The position numbers and the translations under genes were made by a program. This document shows positions 28,902 to 39,820 of a DNA stretch of 64,000 nucleotides, in pieces. The stretch spans positions 255,446 through 319,445 of the forward strand of contig NZ_JALGYW010000003.1 in assembly GCF_023111095.1 (NCBI RefSeq), written 5' to 3'. The stretch's first letter is position 1. Each line of letters begins with the position of its first letter. The notes under the pieces are model-generated. The model was not told where the DNA came from and did not search any database. It saw nothing but the letters and a program-made list of their open reading frames with translations. The DNA is from Maribellus sp. YY47 (GTDB taxonomy: Bacteria; Bacteroidota; Bacteroidia; Bacteroidales; Prolixibacteraceae).

Positions 28902-30320
28902 ATGTTACCTACTATTTCAATCATAAAAATCCCGAGACAAAATTGCTCAACGGCTACTCTTTTGGAAACAATTGAGCAGATAAGCGCCACCGAAATAAGC
29001 GAAAAGGAAAGAGAATACCTCTCGAAAAAACTGGAGAAAGGAACCGAATCTTCGATACTGAATTATCCAGAGTTAACATTCTTCGGAAAAATAAAGCCAG
29101 ATGAAAATTATACCGAGCAGGAAGCTGCCCGAAAAGCCGGGGCAAAACTGTACAACGAATTAAAGGATGCAAATATTTCAGCTGTTAATTTGATCAACCG
29201 CTGCAATTCTCCGCTTTTAAAGGCATTTCTCGAAGGTTTGCTGCTGGCCTCTTATTCCTTTGACAAGTACCTCAAAGAAAAAGAGACCTTTGCCTTAACC
29301 GAAGTGTTCGTGGTTGGAGACGAAGTTTCCGATCGGGATACCGAAGATCTTTTAAACCTGGTACGGGCAGTGTTTACTGCACGCGATTTGGTAAACGAAC
29401 CCAACTCGTTTCTAAACGCACCGCAGCTTTCGAAAGAACTCGAAAAGCTGTCAGAAAGAGCAGGTTTCTCTCTGGAAGTATTCCATAAACAAAAAATAGA
29501 AGCCTTGAAAATGGGCGGTCTGCTGGCGGTAAACAAAGGCAGTATCGATCCGCCAACCTTCAACATTCTGGAATGGAAACCTGAAAATGCAGTCAACAAA
29601 AAACCAATTGTACTGGTGGGCAAAGGAATTGTGTTCGACACTGGCGGGCTTAGTCTGAAACCGACGGCCAATTCGATGGATTATATGAAAACCGATATGG
29701 CCGGCGCCGCTGTAATTGCAACCACAATTTACGCATTGGCTTTAAATAAAGTGCCACTCCACGTGGTGGGCTTAGTTGCTGCCACCGACAACCGCCCCGA
29801 TGGAAACGCTTACGTACCGGGCGACATTATTACCATGTTCGACGGCACAACGGTTGAAGTGCTCAACACCGATGCAGAAGGCAGACTGACACTGGCCGAT
29901 GCACTGACTTATGCAAAAAAATACGATCCCCAACTGGTTATCGATTACGCCACTTTAACCGGCGCTGCAGATATAGTAGCCGGACCACATGCGGCAGTGG
30001 TAATGGGCAATACTTCCGAGAACATTGAAAAACTAAAGAAAGCAGGTTTCGAAACATACGAACGGCTGATAGAAGTACCGCTTTGGGATGAATATGCCAA
30101 ACCACTAAAATCGAAAATTGCCGACATGAATAACCTGGGAACCCGCGAGGGGCAGTCAACCATTGCGGGTAAGTTTTTGGAACATTTTACTTCTTATAAC
30201 TGGATCCACATCGATTCGGCAGGCACACCTTTTCTAAAAGAAGCCGATGCTTATCGGCCGGCCGGAGGTACAGGCTTTGGCACACGACTTTTGTATCAGT
30301 TTTTAAAATCGATGCTTTAA
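28902..30320 (+). CDS. Leucyl aminopeptidase (M17 family)
   Basis: 472 residues from ATG at 28902; a GTG six codons upstream is in frame but less likely. The C-terminal catalytic domain has the M17 metal and active-site blocks: LVGKGIVFDTGGLSLKP, DYMKTDMAGAA, the signature NTDAEGRLTLADAL, and HIDSAGTPF near the end. The N-terminal macro-like domain is present but divergent, as usual. It is a cytosolic two-metal exopeptidase removing N-terminal residues from peptides. No signal peptide. The 71-nt gap after the upstream gene and 141-nt gap before pdxA suggest its own transcription unit. Confidence 0.93.
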   Translation: MLPTISIIKIPRQNCSTATLLETIEQISATEISEKEREYLSKKLEKGTESSILNYPELTFFGKIKPDENYTEQEAARKAGAKLYNELKDANISAVNLINRCNSPLLKAFLEGLLLASYSFDKYLKEKETFALTEVFVVGDEVSDRDTEDLLNLVRAVFTARDLVNEPNSFLNAPQLSKELEKLSERAGFSLEVFHKQKIEALKMGGLLAVNKGSIDPPTFNILEWKPENAVNKKPIVLVGKGIVFDTGGLSLKPTANSMDYMKTDMAGAAVIATTIYALALNKVPLHVVGLVAATDNRPDGNAYVPGDIITMFDGTTVEVLNTDAEGRLTLADALTYAKKYDPQLVIDYATLTGAADIVAGPHAAVVMGNTSENIEKLKKAGFETYERLIEVPLWDEYAKPLKSKIADMNNLGTREGQSTIAGKFLEHFTSYNWIHIDSAGTPFLKEADAYRPAGGTGFGTRLLYQFLKSML

Positions 30321-30411
30321 TCCGAAGACAGGCACCATAAGGCTAGAAATCAGCTTGTTCTGATGCATCTTCGGGCATACACCGGTTATAGGAATCTTTC
30401 AATTAAAAAAT

Positions 30412-30419
30412 TAACTTTG
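30412..30419 (+). promoter_or_regulatory. Candidate -7 box of the pdxA-ruvA(-sprA) unit
   Basis: TAACTTTG followed by CACC, a full match to TAnnTTTG and very like the box before oadG. It is 42 nt before the pdxA ATG at 30462. The -33 region (GGTTAT) is weak. Confidence 0.6.
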
Positions 30420-30461
30420 CACCGCTTGCACATAAGGGCTTAATTGCAAAAAGATATACAA

Positions 30462-31571
30462 ATGAAACATAATAGGCAGGAATCAATAAGAATAGGAATC
30501 ACCCACGGCGATATTAACGGGATCGGTTATGAAGTAATACTGAAAACACTGGAAGACCCGCGCATACTTGAAATGTGCACACCCATTGTTTACGGTTCTC
30601 CCAAAGTTGCGGCATATCACCGCAAGGCGTTAAACATAAACGACGTAAGCTTCAACCACATTCGCAACACAAAGGAAGTGTATCCTCAAAAAGCGAACAT
30701 CATCAACTGTGTTGATGAAAACATCAGGGTTGAGTTGGGTAAATCAACGGCCGAAGCCGGAATGTCATCTTACCAGGCGCTGGAACGTGCTGTTTCTGAC
30801 CTGCAGAACGGATACATCGACGCGCTGATAACAGCCCCGATCAACAAGGACAATATTCAGAATGAAAATTTCCACTTCCCGGGTCATACCGAATACCTGG
30901 CGCAAAAATTCAATACCGAAGATTACGCCATGTTAATGGTGAGCGAGACCATGAAAGTGGGCGTTGTAACCACTCACATCCCTATCTCTAAAGTGGCACA
31001 AAGCCTGAGCAAGGAAGCCATTCTTTCGAAAATCCGGATCATTGCCAAATCACTTCAGCAAGATTTTGCCATTACCAAGCCACGTATCGCAGTTTTTGGA
31101 TTAAATCCGCATGCCGGCGACAACGGCTTGTTGGGCAGCGAAGAAAAAGACATCATCATTCCGGCCATTGCACAGGCTAAAAAAGAAGGCATTGTGGCTT
31201 TAGGTCCCTACCCTGCCGACGGATTTTTTGGTTCCGAAGACTACCGGAAATTTGATGCGATCCTGGCCATGTACCACGATCAAGGTTTGATCCCGTTTAA
31301 GTTGGCCTCTTTTGAACGAGGAGTAAATTATACTGCCGGCCTTCCGGTAATCCGTACTTCGCCGGCACATGGCACTGCTTATTCCCTGGCGGGAGAAGAC
31401 AAAGCATCGCCCGAATCGTTCCGCCAGGCGCTTTACCTGGCCATCGACATATTCAAAAGCAGAGAAATTTACGAGGAAATAACCCGTAATCCGCTGAGAA
31501 AATACGAAATCAACCCGAACCAGGTAGATGAAAGCGTAGATATTGAAGCCAGCGACGAAGATGCGTTATAA
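30462..31571 (+). CDS. pdxA: 4-hydroxythreonine-4-phosphate dehydrogenase
   Basis: 369 residues from ATG at 30462; a TTG start six codons earlier is also in frame. Signature blocks: IRIGITHGDINGIGYEV at the N-terminus, ALITAPINK, FPGHTEYLA (metal His), LNPHAGDNG and MYHDQGLIPFK. It oxidises 4-phosphohydroxy-threonine in the DXP-dependent route to pyridoxal phosphate. PLP is also the cofactor of TrpB encoded further along, but no regulatory link is visible. ruvA begins 11 nt after its stop, so both share a message. Confidence 0.95.
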   Translation: MKHNRQESIRIGITHGDINGIGYEVILKTLEDPRILEMCTPIVYGSPKVAAYHRKALNINDVSFNHIRNTKEVYPQKANIINCVDENIRVELGKSTAEAGMSSYQALERAVSDLQNGYIDALITAPINKDNIQNENFHFPGHTEYLAQKFNTEDYAMLMVSETMKVGVVTTHIPISKVAQSLSKEAILSKIRIIAKSLQQDFAITKPRIAVFGLNPHAGDNGLLGSEEKDIIIPAIAQAKKEGIVALGPYPADGFFGSEDYRKFDAILAMYHDQGLIPFKLASFERGVNYTAGLPVIRTSPAHGTAYSLAGEDKASPESFRQALYLAIDIFKSREIYEEITRNPLRKYEINPNQVDESVDIEASDEDAL

Positions 31572-31582
31572 AGCCAACGATT

Positions 31583-32164
31583 ATGTACGAATACATTCGG
31601 GGAAACATCGCTGACATTAGTCCGGCAAATATTGTAATTGAAGCCGGCGGACTGGGGTATTTCATCAATATCTCGCTGAACTCATACAGCCAGCTGAGCG
31701 GGAAGAAAGACACCAGGTTGTACCTCCACCAGATTGTGCGGGAAGATGCGCACATTTTATACGGTTTTGCCGATCTGGGCGAACGCGAGTTATTCCGCAA
31801 CCTGATTTCGGTAAACGGCGTCGGCGCCAGCACCGCCATCATGATGTTGTCGTCGTTAACGCCCGATGAAATCAGATCGGCCGTTACCACCGAAAATGTA
31901 GCTGTCTTAAAAGCGGTGAAAGGAATCGGGGCGAAAACCGCGCAACGAATCATTATCGACCTGAAAGACAAGCTGGGAAAAATAGCTGAAAGTGGTCAAA
32001 TTTTACTCTCAACAGACAATACAATACGAAATGAATCGTTATCTGCTTTAGTCATGCTGGGGTTTGTGAAAAAGGATGCCGAAAAAGTGGTTTCGAAAAT
32101 CCTGCAGGAACAGGCCGATGCAACCGTAGAGAGTGTGATTAAACAAGCACTAAAAAGGCTCTAA
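31583..32164 (+). CDS. ruvA: Holliday junction branch migration protein RuvA
   Basis: 193 residues, normal length. N-terminal OB-fold (MYEYIRGNIADISPANIVIEAGGLGYFINIS), two helix-hairpin-helix motifs (LISVNGVGASTAIMMLS and AVKGIGAKTAQRIIIDLKDKL, about 75-130) and a C-terminal RuvB-binding domain (ESLSALVMLGFVKKDAEKVV). The tetramer binds four-way junctions and loads RuvB. The position between pdxA and sprA is a housekeeping arrangement; ruvA followed by sprA is frequent in Bacteroidota. Confidence 0.97.
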   Translation: MYEYIRGNIADISPANIVIEAGGLGYFINISLNSYSQLSGKKDTRLYLHQIVREDAHILYGFADLGERELFRNLISVNGVGASTAIMMLSSLTPDEIRSAVTTENVAVLKAVKGIGAKTAQRIIIDLKDKLGKIAESGQILLSTDNTIRNESLSALVMLGFVKKDAEKVVSKILQEQADATVESVIKQALKRL

Positions 32165-32250
32165 ACCAGAAAAAAACGCAGGAACTATTTATCACGTTTT
32201 AAAGTGATCTCCTGAAAACAGGCTGCCTTTTTAGCAGTAATAAAATTTGT

Positions 32251-35200
32251 ATGAAACTGAACCGAAGTTTACGAAAAATATACTTCAGCTTATTTTTAAT
32301 TTTTTCCCTGACACTTCCAATAATAGGAGCAGCGCAGGATTTGTCTGAAATTGACACAACCGGGCAATTGCCCTACCCATTTAAAGATCAGCCGGCGTTT
32401 GGCTATACCCGGCAAGATTCTCAGAAACTTTTTCTAAACAACCCAAGCAACCTCAAATACGAGGTGGTATACGACCCCGTACTCGGGCAGTATGTGTTTT
32501 ATGAAAAAATGGGAACCCTGAACTATCGTCTTCCGCAAAGCATGTCGCTGCAAGACTACATGGCCTACGATTTCGACCAGTCAGTGAGAGCCTACTGGAA
32601 ACAGCGCGCAGCATTGGAAGACCAGGATCAACGCGGCGGATTGCTCCCGAAACTTACCGTTGGAAGCGAGGCGTTTAACCGGATTTTTGGAGGAAACACC
32701 ATTAACATTCAGCCACAGGGATATGTAGAGGTAAGTTTTGGCTACCAGGTAAATACCACCGACAACCCTTCGATCCCCGAACGACTTCGAAAAGTACCAA
32801 CCTTTGATTTTGACCAGAAAATTCAGATGAATGTTACCGGTCAGATTGGTACAAAAATGAACATGCGGGTGAATTACAACACCGAAGCTACGTTCGATTA
32901 CGAGAACAAAATGAACATCGAATACACCGGCGATGAAGATGAAATTATAAAACGTGTGGAAGCCGGAAATGTGTCGCTACCGTTAAACGGATCCTTGATT
33001 ACCGGGGCGTCCAACCTATTCGGGGTAAAAACCGAAATGCAGTTTGGGAAACTGAACGTGACCACCATTTTCTCGCAACACAAGGGTGAGTCAAAAACCG
33101 TTCAGACGGAAGGTGGAGCCCAGGTTGCCACCTTCGAGATATCGGCCTCCAACTACGATGCCAACCGGCACTTTTTTCTCGCCCAGTATTTTCGCGACCA
33201 CTACGACGAATGGCTAAAAAACACGGCAGTGCCGCGGTCTCCGATCACCATCAATAAAATTGAAGTTTGGGTAACCAACAAGTCCAGTGATTTTACCGAT
33301 TCTCGCAATATCCTGGCCTTTCAGGATTTAGGTGAACACGATCCGAACATCTACAACCAACTACCGCAATTTCAGGCAAATTTGGGTCTCCCCTATCCTC
33401 AAAGTATTTATCCGAACAACGAGGCAAACGGTCTTTACAACGAAATGTCAACCACGTATTCCAACGTTCGTCAGGTTGAAAACATTTCGTCCACCATGGC
33501 CCAATTCTCACAGGATTTTGTGGGAGGAACCGACTTCGAAAAAATAGAACACGCCAGAAAACTGAGTGAATCAGAATATTCGGTCAACGAGAGGCTCGGT
33601 TATATTTCGCTGAATTCAGCATTAAATACGGATGAAGTGCTCGCAGTAGCGTTCAACTTTACATCAAACGGACAAACATTTCAGGTGGGTGAATTCTCAA
33701 CCGACGGTATCGACGCTCCCAAAACCTTGTTCCTAAAATTGCTGAAAGGAACCAACCTTTCGCCGGGAAAACCAACCTGGAAGTTGATGATGAAGAACAT
33801 TTATAACCTGAACGCATACCAGCTTACCAATGATGAATTTGAGTTAAATGTGGTTTACCAGAACGACTCTACCGGAACCTACATTAATTATCTGCCTGCC
33901 AGCCGACTGGAAGGGCACATCCTACTTGAGGTAATGCGTCTCGACATGCTGAACAAGCAGCTCGACGCTACCAAAGACGGTATCTTCGACTACGTGGAAG
34001 GCATAACCATTGATTCCAACAGTGGACGAATCATATTCCCTACCATTGAACCTTTTGGAAAACACCTGGCGGATTCGCTGCAAAATCCAGGAGACATCGA
34101 ACGCTTCACGTTCCAAACCCTGTACGACTCCACAAAAGTAAAAGCAGAACAGGATGCTGAACATAACAAATTCAAGTTGATTGGAAGCTACAAAGGTTCA
34201 TCCAGTTCTGATATTTCGCTCGGTTCGCTTAACCTGGCGCAGGGATCGGTTAAAGTAACTGCCGGCGGACAGGTTCTTACTGAAAATATAGACTATACCG
34301 TGGATTACACGCTGGGTACGGTAAAAATTATCAACCAGGCATTACTCGAAGCAGGAACGCCGATTTCGGTATCGACTGAAAGCGAGGACTTGTTTACCAT
34401 GCAGCGAAAAACCCTGATGGGAACCTATGCCAATTATGCATTTTCCGACAACTTTAATATCGGGGGTACCCTTTTGTACATGCAGGAACGACCGCTCACT
34501 GAAAAAGTAGACTACGGCGAAGATCCCATTTCCAATTTAATGTACGGTTTTGATGCCCGCTACAATACGGAAAGCATGCTCCTGACCAAAGCGTTGGATG
34601 CGCTCCCGTTCTACAGCACCAATACAAAATCTTCCATCGATTTTGAAGGCGAATATGCCAAACTCGTTCCGGGAAGCAACCGGTCGATAAAAAATGCCGT
34701 TTACATCGACGACTTTGAGGCAACAAAAACGCCGATCAGCCTAAAAGCACGGCAATCGTGGATGCTCGCCAGTACCCCGCAATATCAATCGGATTTATTT
34801 CCGGAAGGAAATACTGTGGGCTCGCTTGAGTATGGTATGAACCGTGCGAAACTGGCATTTTACAACATCGACCCACTGTTCCTGCGTAACAATTCATTAA
34901 CACCCACCCATATTAAGTCTGATCCGGATGCACAATCCAACCACTATGTCCGGGAGGTTTTCGAACAGGAACTTTTCCCCGAAAAGGAATTTGTTACCGG
35001 CGAACCCACCAATATTGCCGTATTGGATTTGGCGTATTACCCGTCAGAACGCGGTCCGTACAACTTCGATACCGGAAACAGCAGTTTTGCTGCGGGTGTA
35101 AATCCCGACGGTACATTGAAAAACCCGGAAACACGCTGGGCAGGTATTATGCGCGATATTCAGACCAGCGATTTTGAAACCGCCAACATTGAATACATCG

Positions 35201-38200
35201 AATTCTGGCTGATGGATCCGTTTTATTACGATACGCTCGGAACACAATCGGGCGGTGATCTGTATTTCAACCTCGGAGATATTTCCGAAGACTTCCTGAA
35301 AGATTCGCGAAAAGGATTTGAACAGGGACTTCCGACTTCACAATTGGTCGACAATGTGGATACTACGGTTTGGGGACGGGTTTCAACCTTGCAGTCACTC
35401 GTTAATGCATTTGACAATACTCCTTCTTCGCGCAGATATCAGGACATCGGGTTTGATGGCTTGAACGACGACGACGAAGCGACATACTTTGCGCAATATC
35501 TCGAAGAACTTAGGCTGAAAGTAAACGACGACGTTTATGAAAAAGCGATGAACGACCCTTCAAGCGATAATTTTCATTATTACCGTGGAAGTAATTACGA
35601 TGATGCACGCTTACCCATTTTGGCTCGTTATAAAAACTACAATGGCCCCGATGGTAATTCTCCAACCTCGGAAATGTCGACAGAGAGCTACCCGACTTCA
35701 GCAACTACGCTTCCCGACATTGAGGACATTAACGACGACAATACCCTGAACGAATACGAACGTTACTATCAATACAAAGTAAGTGTCAGGAAACAAGACT
35801 TTGTTGTTGGGCAGAATTACATTACCGATAAAAGAAGCAGGCCGGTAGAATTAAAAAATGGCGACGTAGAAGAAATTTCGTGGTACCAATTTAAGATTCC
35901 GGTTAGCACTCCTGATAAAGTCATCGGTAACATCAGCGACTTTAAGTCGATTCGGTTTATGCGTATGTTTATGCATGGATTTAAAGATTCTACGGTGATG
36001 CGTTTTGCTACGCTCGACCTGGTACGTGCCGAGTGGAGACGATACACCGGCGACCTGACCGACGAACTGGCAGCTCCTTCGCTGGAAACCGATTTTGAAG
36101 TATCGGCCGTCAGTATTGAAGAGAACGGAAGCCGCGAACCGGTGAATTATGTTCTCCCTCCGGGGGTTTCAAGGGTAATCGACCCGGCCAACCCGCAACT
36201 TCGTCAGTTGAATGAACAATCCATGGTGCTAAAAGCTACAGATCTTGAACAGGGAGATGCCAGGGCTGCTTACAAATCACTGTACATGGATTTCCGCCGT
36301 TACAAAACCCTGAAAATGGATGTACATGCCGAAGAAGTGGAAGGCAGTTCATTAAAAGATGACGAACTCTACTTTTTCATTCGGTTGGGATCGGACTACA
36401 ACTACAACTATTACGAATACGAAATTCCTTTAAAGCTAACGCCCGAAGGAAATTACAATAACGACAGAGAAAGCGACCGTTATATTGTATGGCCCGAAGA
36501 AAACCAGATTTACGTTCCGCTGGAACTATTCACCAACCTGAAACTCGACCGGAACGACGCTATTCGGGTGGCCGGTTCACAGATAAAAATTAACGACGAA
36601 TATATCCAATCCGATCCTAACCGCAACAACGGGAAAAACCGGATTAAAGTAAAAGGTAGTCCGAACCTGGGTAATGTTGAGGTATTTATGATGGGGATCC
36701 GCAACCGACGGGGACAGTTGAACACCGGTCCAAAATCGGTGGAAGTATGGACCAACGAATTACGCCTTTCTGATTTTGATGACGAAGGAGGTTGGGCCGC
36801 CAATGCCCGTGTTACCGCCCGGCTTGCCGATCTCGGTAATGTTACCGTGGCCGGAAGAAAACGTTCGGCCGGATTTGGAAGTATTGATCAGAATGTAAAC
36901 AGCCGCTCGCTGGAAGACCAGACCGATATTGATGTTTCCACCTCGATCGACTGGGGACGTTTCTTCCCGGAAAAAGCCGGAGTAAGAATTCCAATGTACT
37001 ACGGCTATTCCAAAAGTACGGTCAATCCAAAATACAATCCACTTGAACCCGATATTGAACTGGACCAGTCCTTATCCCGACTGGACTCAAAAATTGAAAA
37101 AGATTCGCTCAAAAGCCTTGTTCAGGATGTGGTGGAACGAAAAAGCATCAACTTTACCAATGTCAAGGTAGAGCCGCAGAAACAAAAGGAAAAGACTCAG
37201 CTGTGGGATACCGAAAACTTCGCGGTAACTTACTCGTACAACGAGACTTCGAAACACAATGTAAATACCGAGTACAATGTGGATAAAACCCATCGGTTTA
37301 TGTTCTCCTACAATTACAGCAGCCGCCCTAAAAAGATAGAGCCCTTCCGTAATGTAAAACTGCTGCAAAAAGGTCCGTTAAAACTATTGGGCAACTTTAA
37401 CTTTTATCCGCTGCCAACGCAGATCTCGTACAGAACTGATTTGTACCGTCGTTATCACGAAACACAAACCAGGAACATTACCAATCCGAACCTGATTTTA
37501 CCGGCTACGTTTGAGAAGGATTTCCTTTGGAACCGTTATCTGGATATCCGGTATGATGTTACCACCTCATTGAAATTCGATTTCTCTTCTCGCGGAACCT
37601 CACGTATCGACGAACCGGAAGGACGAATCAACAGACGCGATGACGACTACGAGTGGAAACGTGACTCGATCCTGACCAATTTGTGGGATCTGGGACGTCC
37701 TACCCTGTATAATCATACATTTAATGTAAATTACCAGGTGCCGCTTCGTACATTCAAGGCGCTTAACTTCCTTACTGCCAATGTGCGCTATGCCGGAACC
37801 TACGACTGGCAGGCTGGTCCGATAACCGATGAAGAAACCAACATTGGAAACATTATTTCGAACTCGCGAAACATGACACTCTCCGGGAATGCCAACCTTC
37901 AGACGTTATTTAACAAGGTGCCGTATTTCAAAGAAGTTGATCAAAAATTCAGGAGAACAGGAAGAAGCAGGGGAAGTTTAAATCGAAATTCAAGTGGAGG
38001 CCGCCAGCAAGACAACCAACCTCTTGCAAAAAAACAGGAAGAAAACTATAGCAGTAACGTTAGATTGGTTGCCGACAAGCCGCAAAAAATAAGTCACAAA
38101 CTCAATACGAAAAAGATTAAGGTGCTTGCTACCGACACACAGGGCAAAGTTGTTCCCGGAAAAGTAAACATTATTGATCCGAATACCATAGAATTCACCC

Positions 38201-39717
38201 CGATGGCAAACGCCAACCAGGCCATGTTAACCGTATCGGGGAAACGGGGCGATCAGCCGTTTATAATGGATGTGCTTGATTTTACAACCCGCGTGGCAAC
38301 CGGAGTTCGTACCATTAATGTTACCTACAGCAAAAACGGAAGCACCGTGATGCCCGGTTATTTACCCGAGCCTGCGCTCTTTGGTGGCGGACGTTTTTCG
38401 GGTGATCCGGAATGGGGCCTTCAGAATATTGCCCCCAAAATGGCTCCCGGCTTGCCGTTCCTGATGGGTTGGCAAGACCGTGATTTTGCAGTGAAAGCCG
38501 CAGAAAACGGATGGCTCACAATCGACTCGACCCTGAACCAGCCGTTTATGTTCCGCGAAAACGAGCGGATTAACCTGCGCGTTATGCTGGAGCCCCTACC
38601 CGACTTGCGTATCGACCTCACGGGTGACCGTTCGATTTCAAAAAACATCACTGAATTCTACGATTACGATACCAACACCGGGCTATTCAACGCAAACAGT
38701 TTTACCGAAACCGGTAACTTCAGTATGTCAACGCTCACCTGGGGAACTGCTTTCTTTGCTATCGGAAAAGGAGAAGTAACCAGTTCAAAATCGTTTGAAA
38801 AATTAAAAGAATACCGCGCCATTATTGCCAACCGTCTGGCACAGCAAAGAGGAACCAGCGCCAGCTATAATCCGAATACTCCGCATTCGCAGTTCGCCGG
38901 ATATCCTGACGGGTATGGCCCGAACTCGGTAGAGGTGTTGGTACCGGCATTCCTGGCAGCCTATCAGGATAAAGATCCGAATAAGGTTTCGCTGAGTTTG
39001 TTCCCGTCGCTGAAATACATTCGCCCCAACTGGAGCATTCGTTACGAAGGAATGGTTTCACGCATTCCGGGACTAAACAAAGTTATGCGCTCGCTGAACT
39101 TCCAGCATACCTACCGTTCGAGTTACAACGTTGGTTCGTTTGTCTCCAACCTTAATTATTTGGAAACAGGTGATGGATTTAGTTACATTCGCGACTTAGC
39201 CGACAACTTTGTGCCGTCATACGATTTTAACTCGGTTAGCATTATCGAGGCATTTAATCCGCTTATCAATGTCGACGTAATGTGGCAAAGCGACTTTACC
39301 ACGCGTGGCGAAATCAAACGCTCGCGTAACCTCAACCTGTCGTTTGCCAACAATCAGCTAACCGAAGTATTAAGCAACGAATACATCATCGGGCTGGGTT
39401 ACCGGTTTACGCATATGGATGTGATCATCAAAACCAAGAACTCGCAGCAGGCATACTCCAACGATTTAAACATCAGGGCAGACATTTCGTACCGAAGAAA
39501 CAAAACCATTTTGCGTCAGCTCGATTCCGAAGATAACCAGATTACCGCAGGGCAGGGAAACTTCACCATCAAGACTTATGCTGACTACCGTTTAAGTGAT
39601 AAGTTTGAAATGCGTGTGTTCTACGACCGGATTTTAAACAATCCGTTTACATCGCTTTCTTACCGTACAACCAACGCCAATTTTGGTGTAAGTTTCAGGT
39701 TTACACTGGCCAATTAG
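32251..39717 (+). CDS. sprA: SprA, type IX secretion system outer-membrane translocon
   Basis: 2488 residues, the size expected for SprA. Signal peptide to about residue 29 (IIGAAQ). Recognisable SprA segments include the N-terminal LPYPFKDQPAFGYT, long plug/barrel regions with AVYIDDFEATKTPISLKARQSWMLASTP around residue 825 and many Asp/Asn-rich barrel turns, ending in NFGVSFRFTLAN. SprA forms the very large single-chain barrel through which folded T9SS cargo crosses the outer membrane. A low-complexity Gly/Arg/Ser/Gln stretch lies at about 1905-1935 (KFRRTGRSRGSLNRN). The gene begins 86 nt after ruvA; the gap holds three small hairpins but no convincing terminator, so co-transcription is possible. 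Confidence 0.96.
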   Translation: MKLNRSLRKIYFSLFLIFSLTLPIIGAAQDLSEIDTTGQLPYPFKDQPAFGYTRQDSQKLFLNNPSNLKYEVVYDPVLGQYVFYEKMGTLNYRLPQSMSLQDYMAYDFDQSVRAYWKQRAALEDQDQRGGLLPKLTVGSEAFNRIFGGNTINIQPQGYVEVSFGYQVNTTDNPSIPERLRKVPTFDFDQKIQMNVTGQIGTKMNMRVNYNTEATFDYENKMNIEYTGDEDEIIKRVEAGNVSLPLNGSLITGASNLFGVKTEMQFGKLNVTTIFSQHKGESKTVQTEGGAQVATFEISASNYDANRHFFLAQYFRDHYDEWLKNTAVPRSPITINKIEVWVTNKSSDFTDSRNILAFQDLGEHDPNIYNQLPQFQANLGLPYPQSIYPNNEANGLYNEMSTTYSNVRQVENISSTMAQFSQDFVGGTDFEKIEHARKLSESEYSVNERLGYISLNSALNTDEVLAVAFNFTSNGQTFQVGEFSTDGIDAPKTLFLKLLKGTNLSPGKPTWKLMMKNIYNLNAYQLTNDEFELNVVYQNDSTGTYINYLPASRLEGHILLEVMRLDMLNKQLDATKDGIFDYVEGITIDSNSGRIIFPTIEPFGKHLADSLQNPGDIERFTFQTLYDSTKVKAEQDAEHNKFKLIGSYKGSSSSDISLGSLNLAQGSVKVTAGGQVLTENIDYTVDYTLGTVKIINQALLEAGTPISVSTESEDLFTMQRKTLMGTYANYAFSDNFNIGGTLLYMQERPLTEKVDYGEDPISNLMYGFDARYNTESMLLTKALDALPFYSTNTKSSIDFEGEYAKLVPGSNRSIKNAVYIDDFEATKTPISLKARQSWMLASTPQYQSDLFPEGNTVGSLEYGMNRAKLAFYNIDPLFLRNNSLTPTHIKSDPDAQSNHYVREVFEQELFPEKEFVTGEPTNIAVLDLAYYPSERGPYNFDTGNSSFAAGVNPDGTLKNPETRWAGIMRDIQTSDFETANIEYIEFWLMDPFYYDTLGTQSGGDLYFNLGDISEDFLKDSRKGFEQGLPTSQLVDNVDTTVWGRVSTLQSLVNAFDNTPSSRRYQDIGFDGLNDDDEATYFAQYLEELRLKVNDDVYEKAMNDPSSDNFHYYRGSNYDDARLPILARYKNYNGPDGNSPTSEMSTESYPTSATTLPDIEDINDDNTLNEYERYYQYKVSVRKQDFVVGQNYITDKRSRPVELKNGDVEEISWYQFKIPVSTPDKVIGNISDFKSIRFMRMFMHGFKDSTVMRFATLDLVRAEWRRYTGDLTDELAAPSLETDFEVSAVSIEENGSREPVNYVLPPGVSRVIDPANPQLRQLNEQSMVLKATDLEQGDARAAYKSLYMDFRRYKTLKMDVHAEEVEGSSLKDDELYFFIRLGSDYNYNYYEYEIPLKLTPEGNYNNDRESDRYIVWPEENQIYVPLELFTNLKLDRNDAIRVAGSQIKINDEYIQSDPNRNNGKNRIKVKGSPNLGNVEVFMMGIRNRRGQLNTGPKSVEVWTNELRLSDFDDEGGWAANARVTARLADLGNVTVAGRKRSAGFGSIDQNVNSRSLEDQTDIDVSTSIDWGRFFPEKAGVRIPMYYGYSKSTVNPKYNPLEPDIELDQSLSRLDSKIEKDSLKSLVQDVVERKSINFTNVKVEPQKQKEKTQLWDTENFAVTYSYNETSKHNVNTEYNVDKTHRFMFSYNYSSRPKKIEPFRNVKLLQKGPLKLLGNFNFYPLPTQISYRTDLYRRYHETQTRNITNPNLILPATFEKDFLWNRYLDIRYDVTTSLKFDFSSRGTSRIDEPEGRINRRDDDYEWKRDSILTNLWDLGRPTLYNHTFNVNYQVPLRTFKALNFLTANVRYAGTYDWQAGPITDEETNIGNIISNSRNMTLSGNANLQTLFNKVPYFKEVDQKFRRTGRSRGSLNRNSSGGRQQDNQPLAKKQEENYSSNVRLVADKPQKISHKLNTKKIKVLATDTQGKVVPGKVNIIDPNTIEFTPMANANQAMLTVSGKRGDQPFIMDVLDFTTRVATGVRTINVTYSKNGSTVMPGYLPEPALFGGGRFSGDPEWGLQNIAPKMAPGLPFLMGWQDRDFAVKAAENGWLTIDSTLNQPFMFRENERINLRVMLEPLPDLRIDLTGDRSISKNITEFYDYDTNTGLFNANSFTETGNFSMSTLTWGTAFFAIGKGEVTSSKSFEKLKEYRAIIANRLAQQRGTSASYNPNTPHSQFAGYPDGYGPNSVEVLVPAFLAAYQDKDPNKVSLSLFPSLKYIRPNWSIRYEGMVSRIPGLNKVMRSLNFQHTYRSSYNVGSFVSNLNYLETGDGFSYIRDLADNFVPSYDFNSVSIIEAFNPLINVDVMWQSDFTTRGEIKRSRNLNLSFANNQLTEVLSNEYIIGLGYRFTHMDVIIKTKNSQQAYSNDLNIRADISYRRNKTILRQLDSEDNQITAGQGNFTIKTYADYRLSDKFEMRVFYDRILNNPFTSLSYRTTNANFGVSFRFTLAN

Positions 39718-39748
39718 ATGTTAATGGAATCTTACGATGAAGAAAGAA

Positions 39749-39782
39749 TTGAAACCTTGTCTTAATTTTATTTTGATTTTTG
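39749..39782 (+). promoter_or_regulatory. Possible trp operon promoter
   Basis: TTG at 39749-39751 with TATTTTG at 39769-39775 (17-nt spacing), or GATTTTTG at 39775-39782. Neither is a perfect TAnnTTTG. A start just downstream would give a leader covering both Trp peptides. Confidence 0.35.
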
Positions 39783-39820
39783 AAAAAAATCGACTTTCTT
39801 GCATTCATTAATTGACAACA

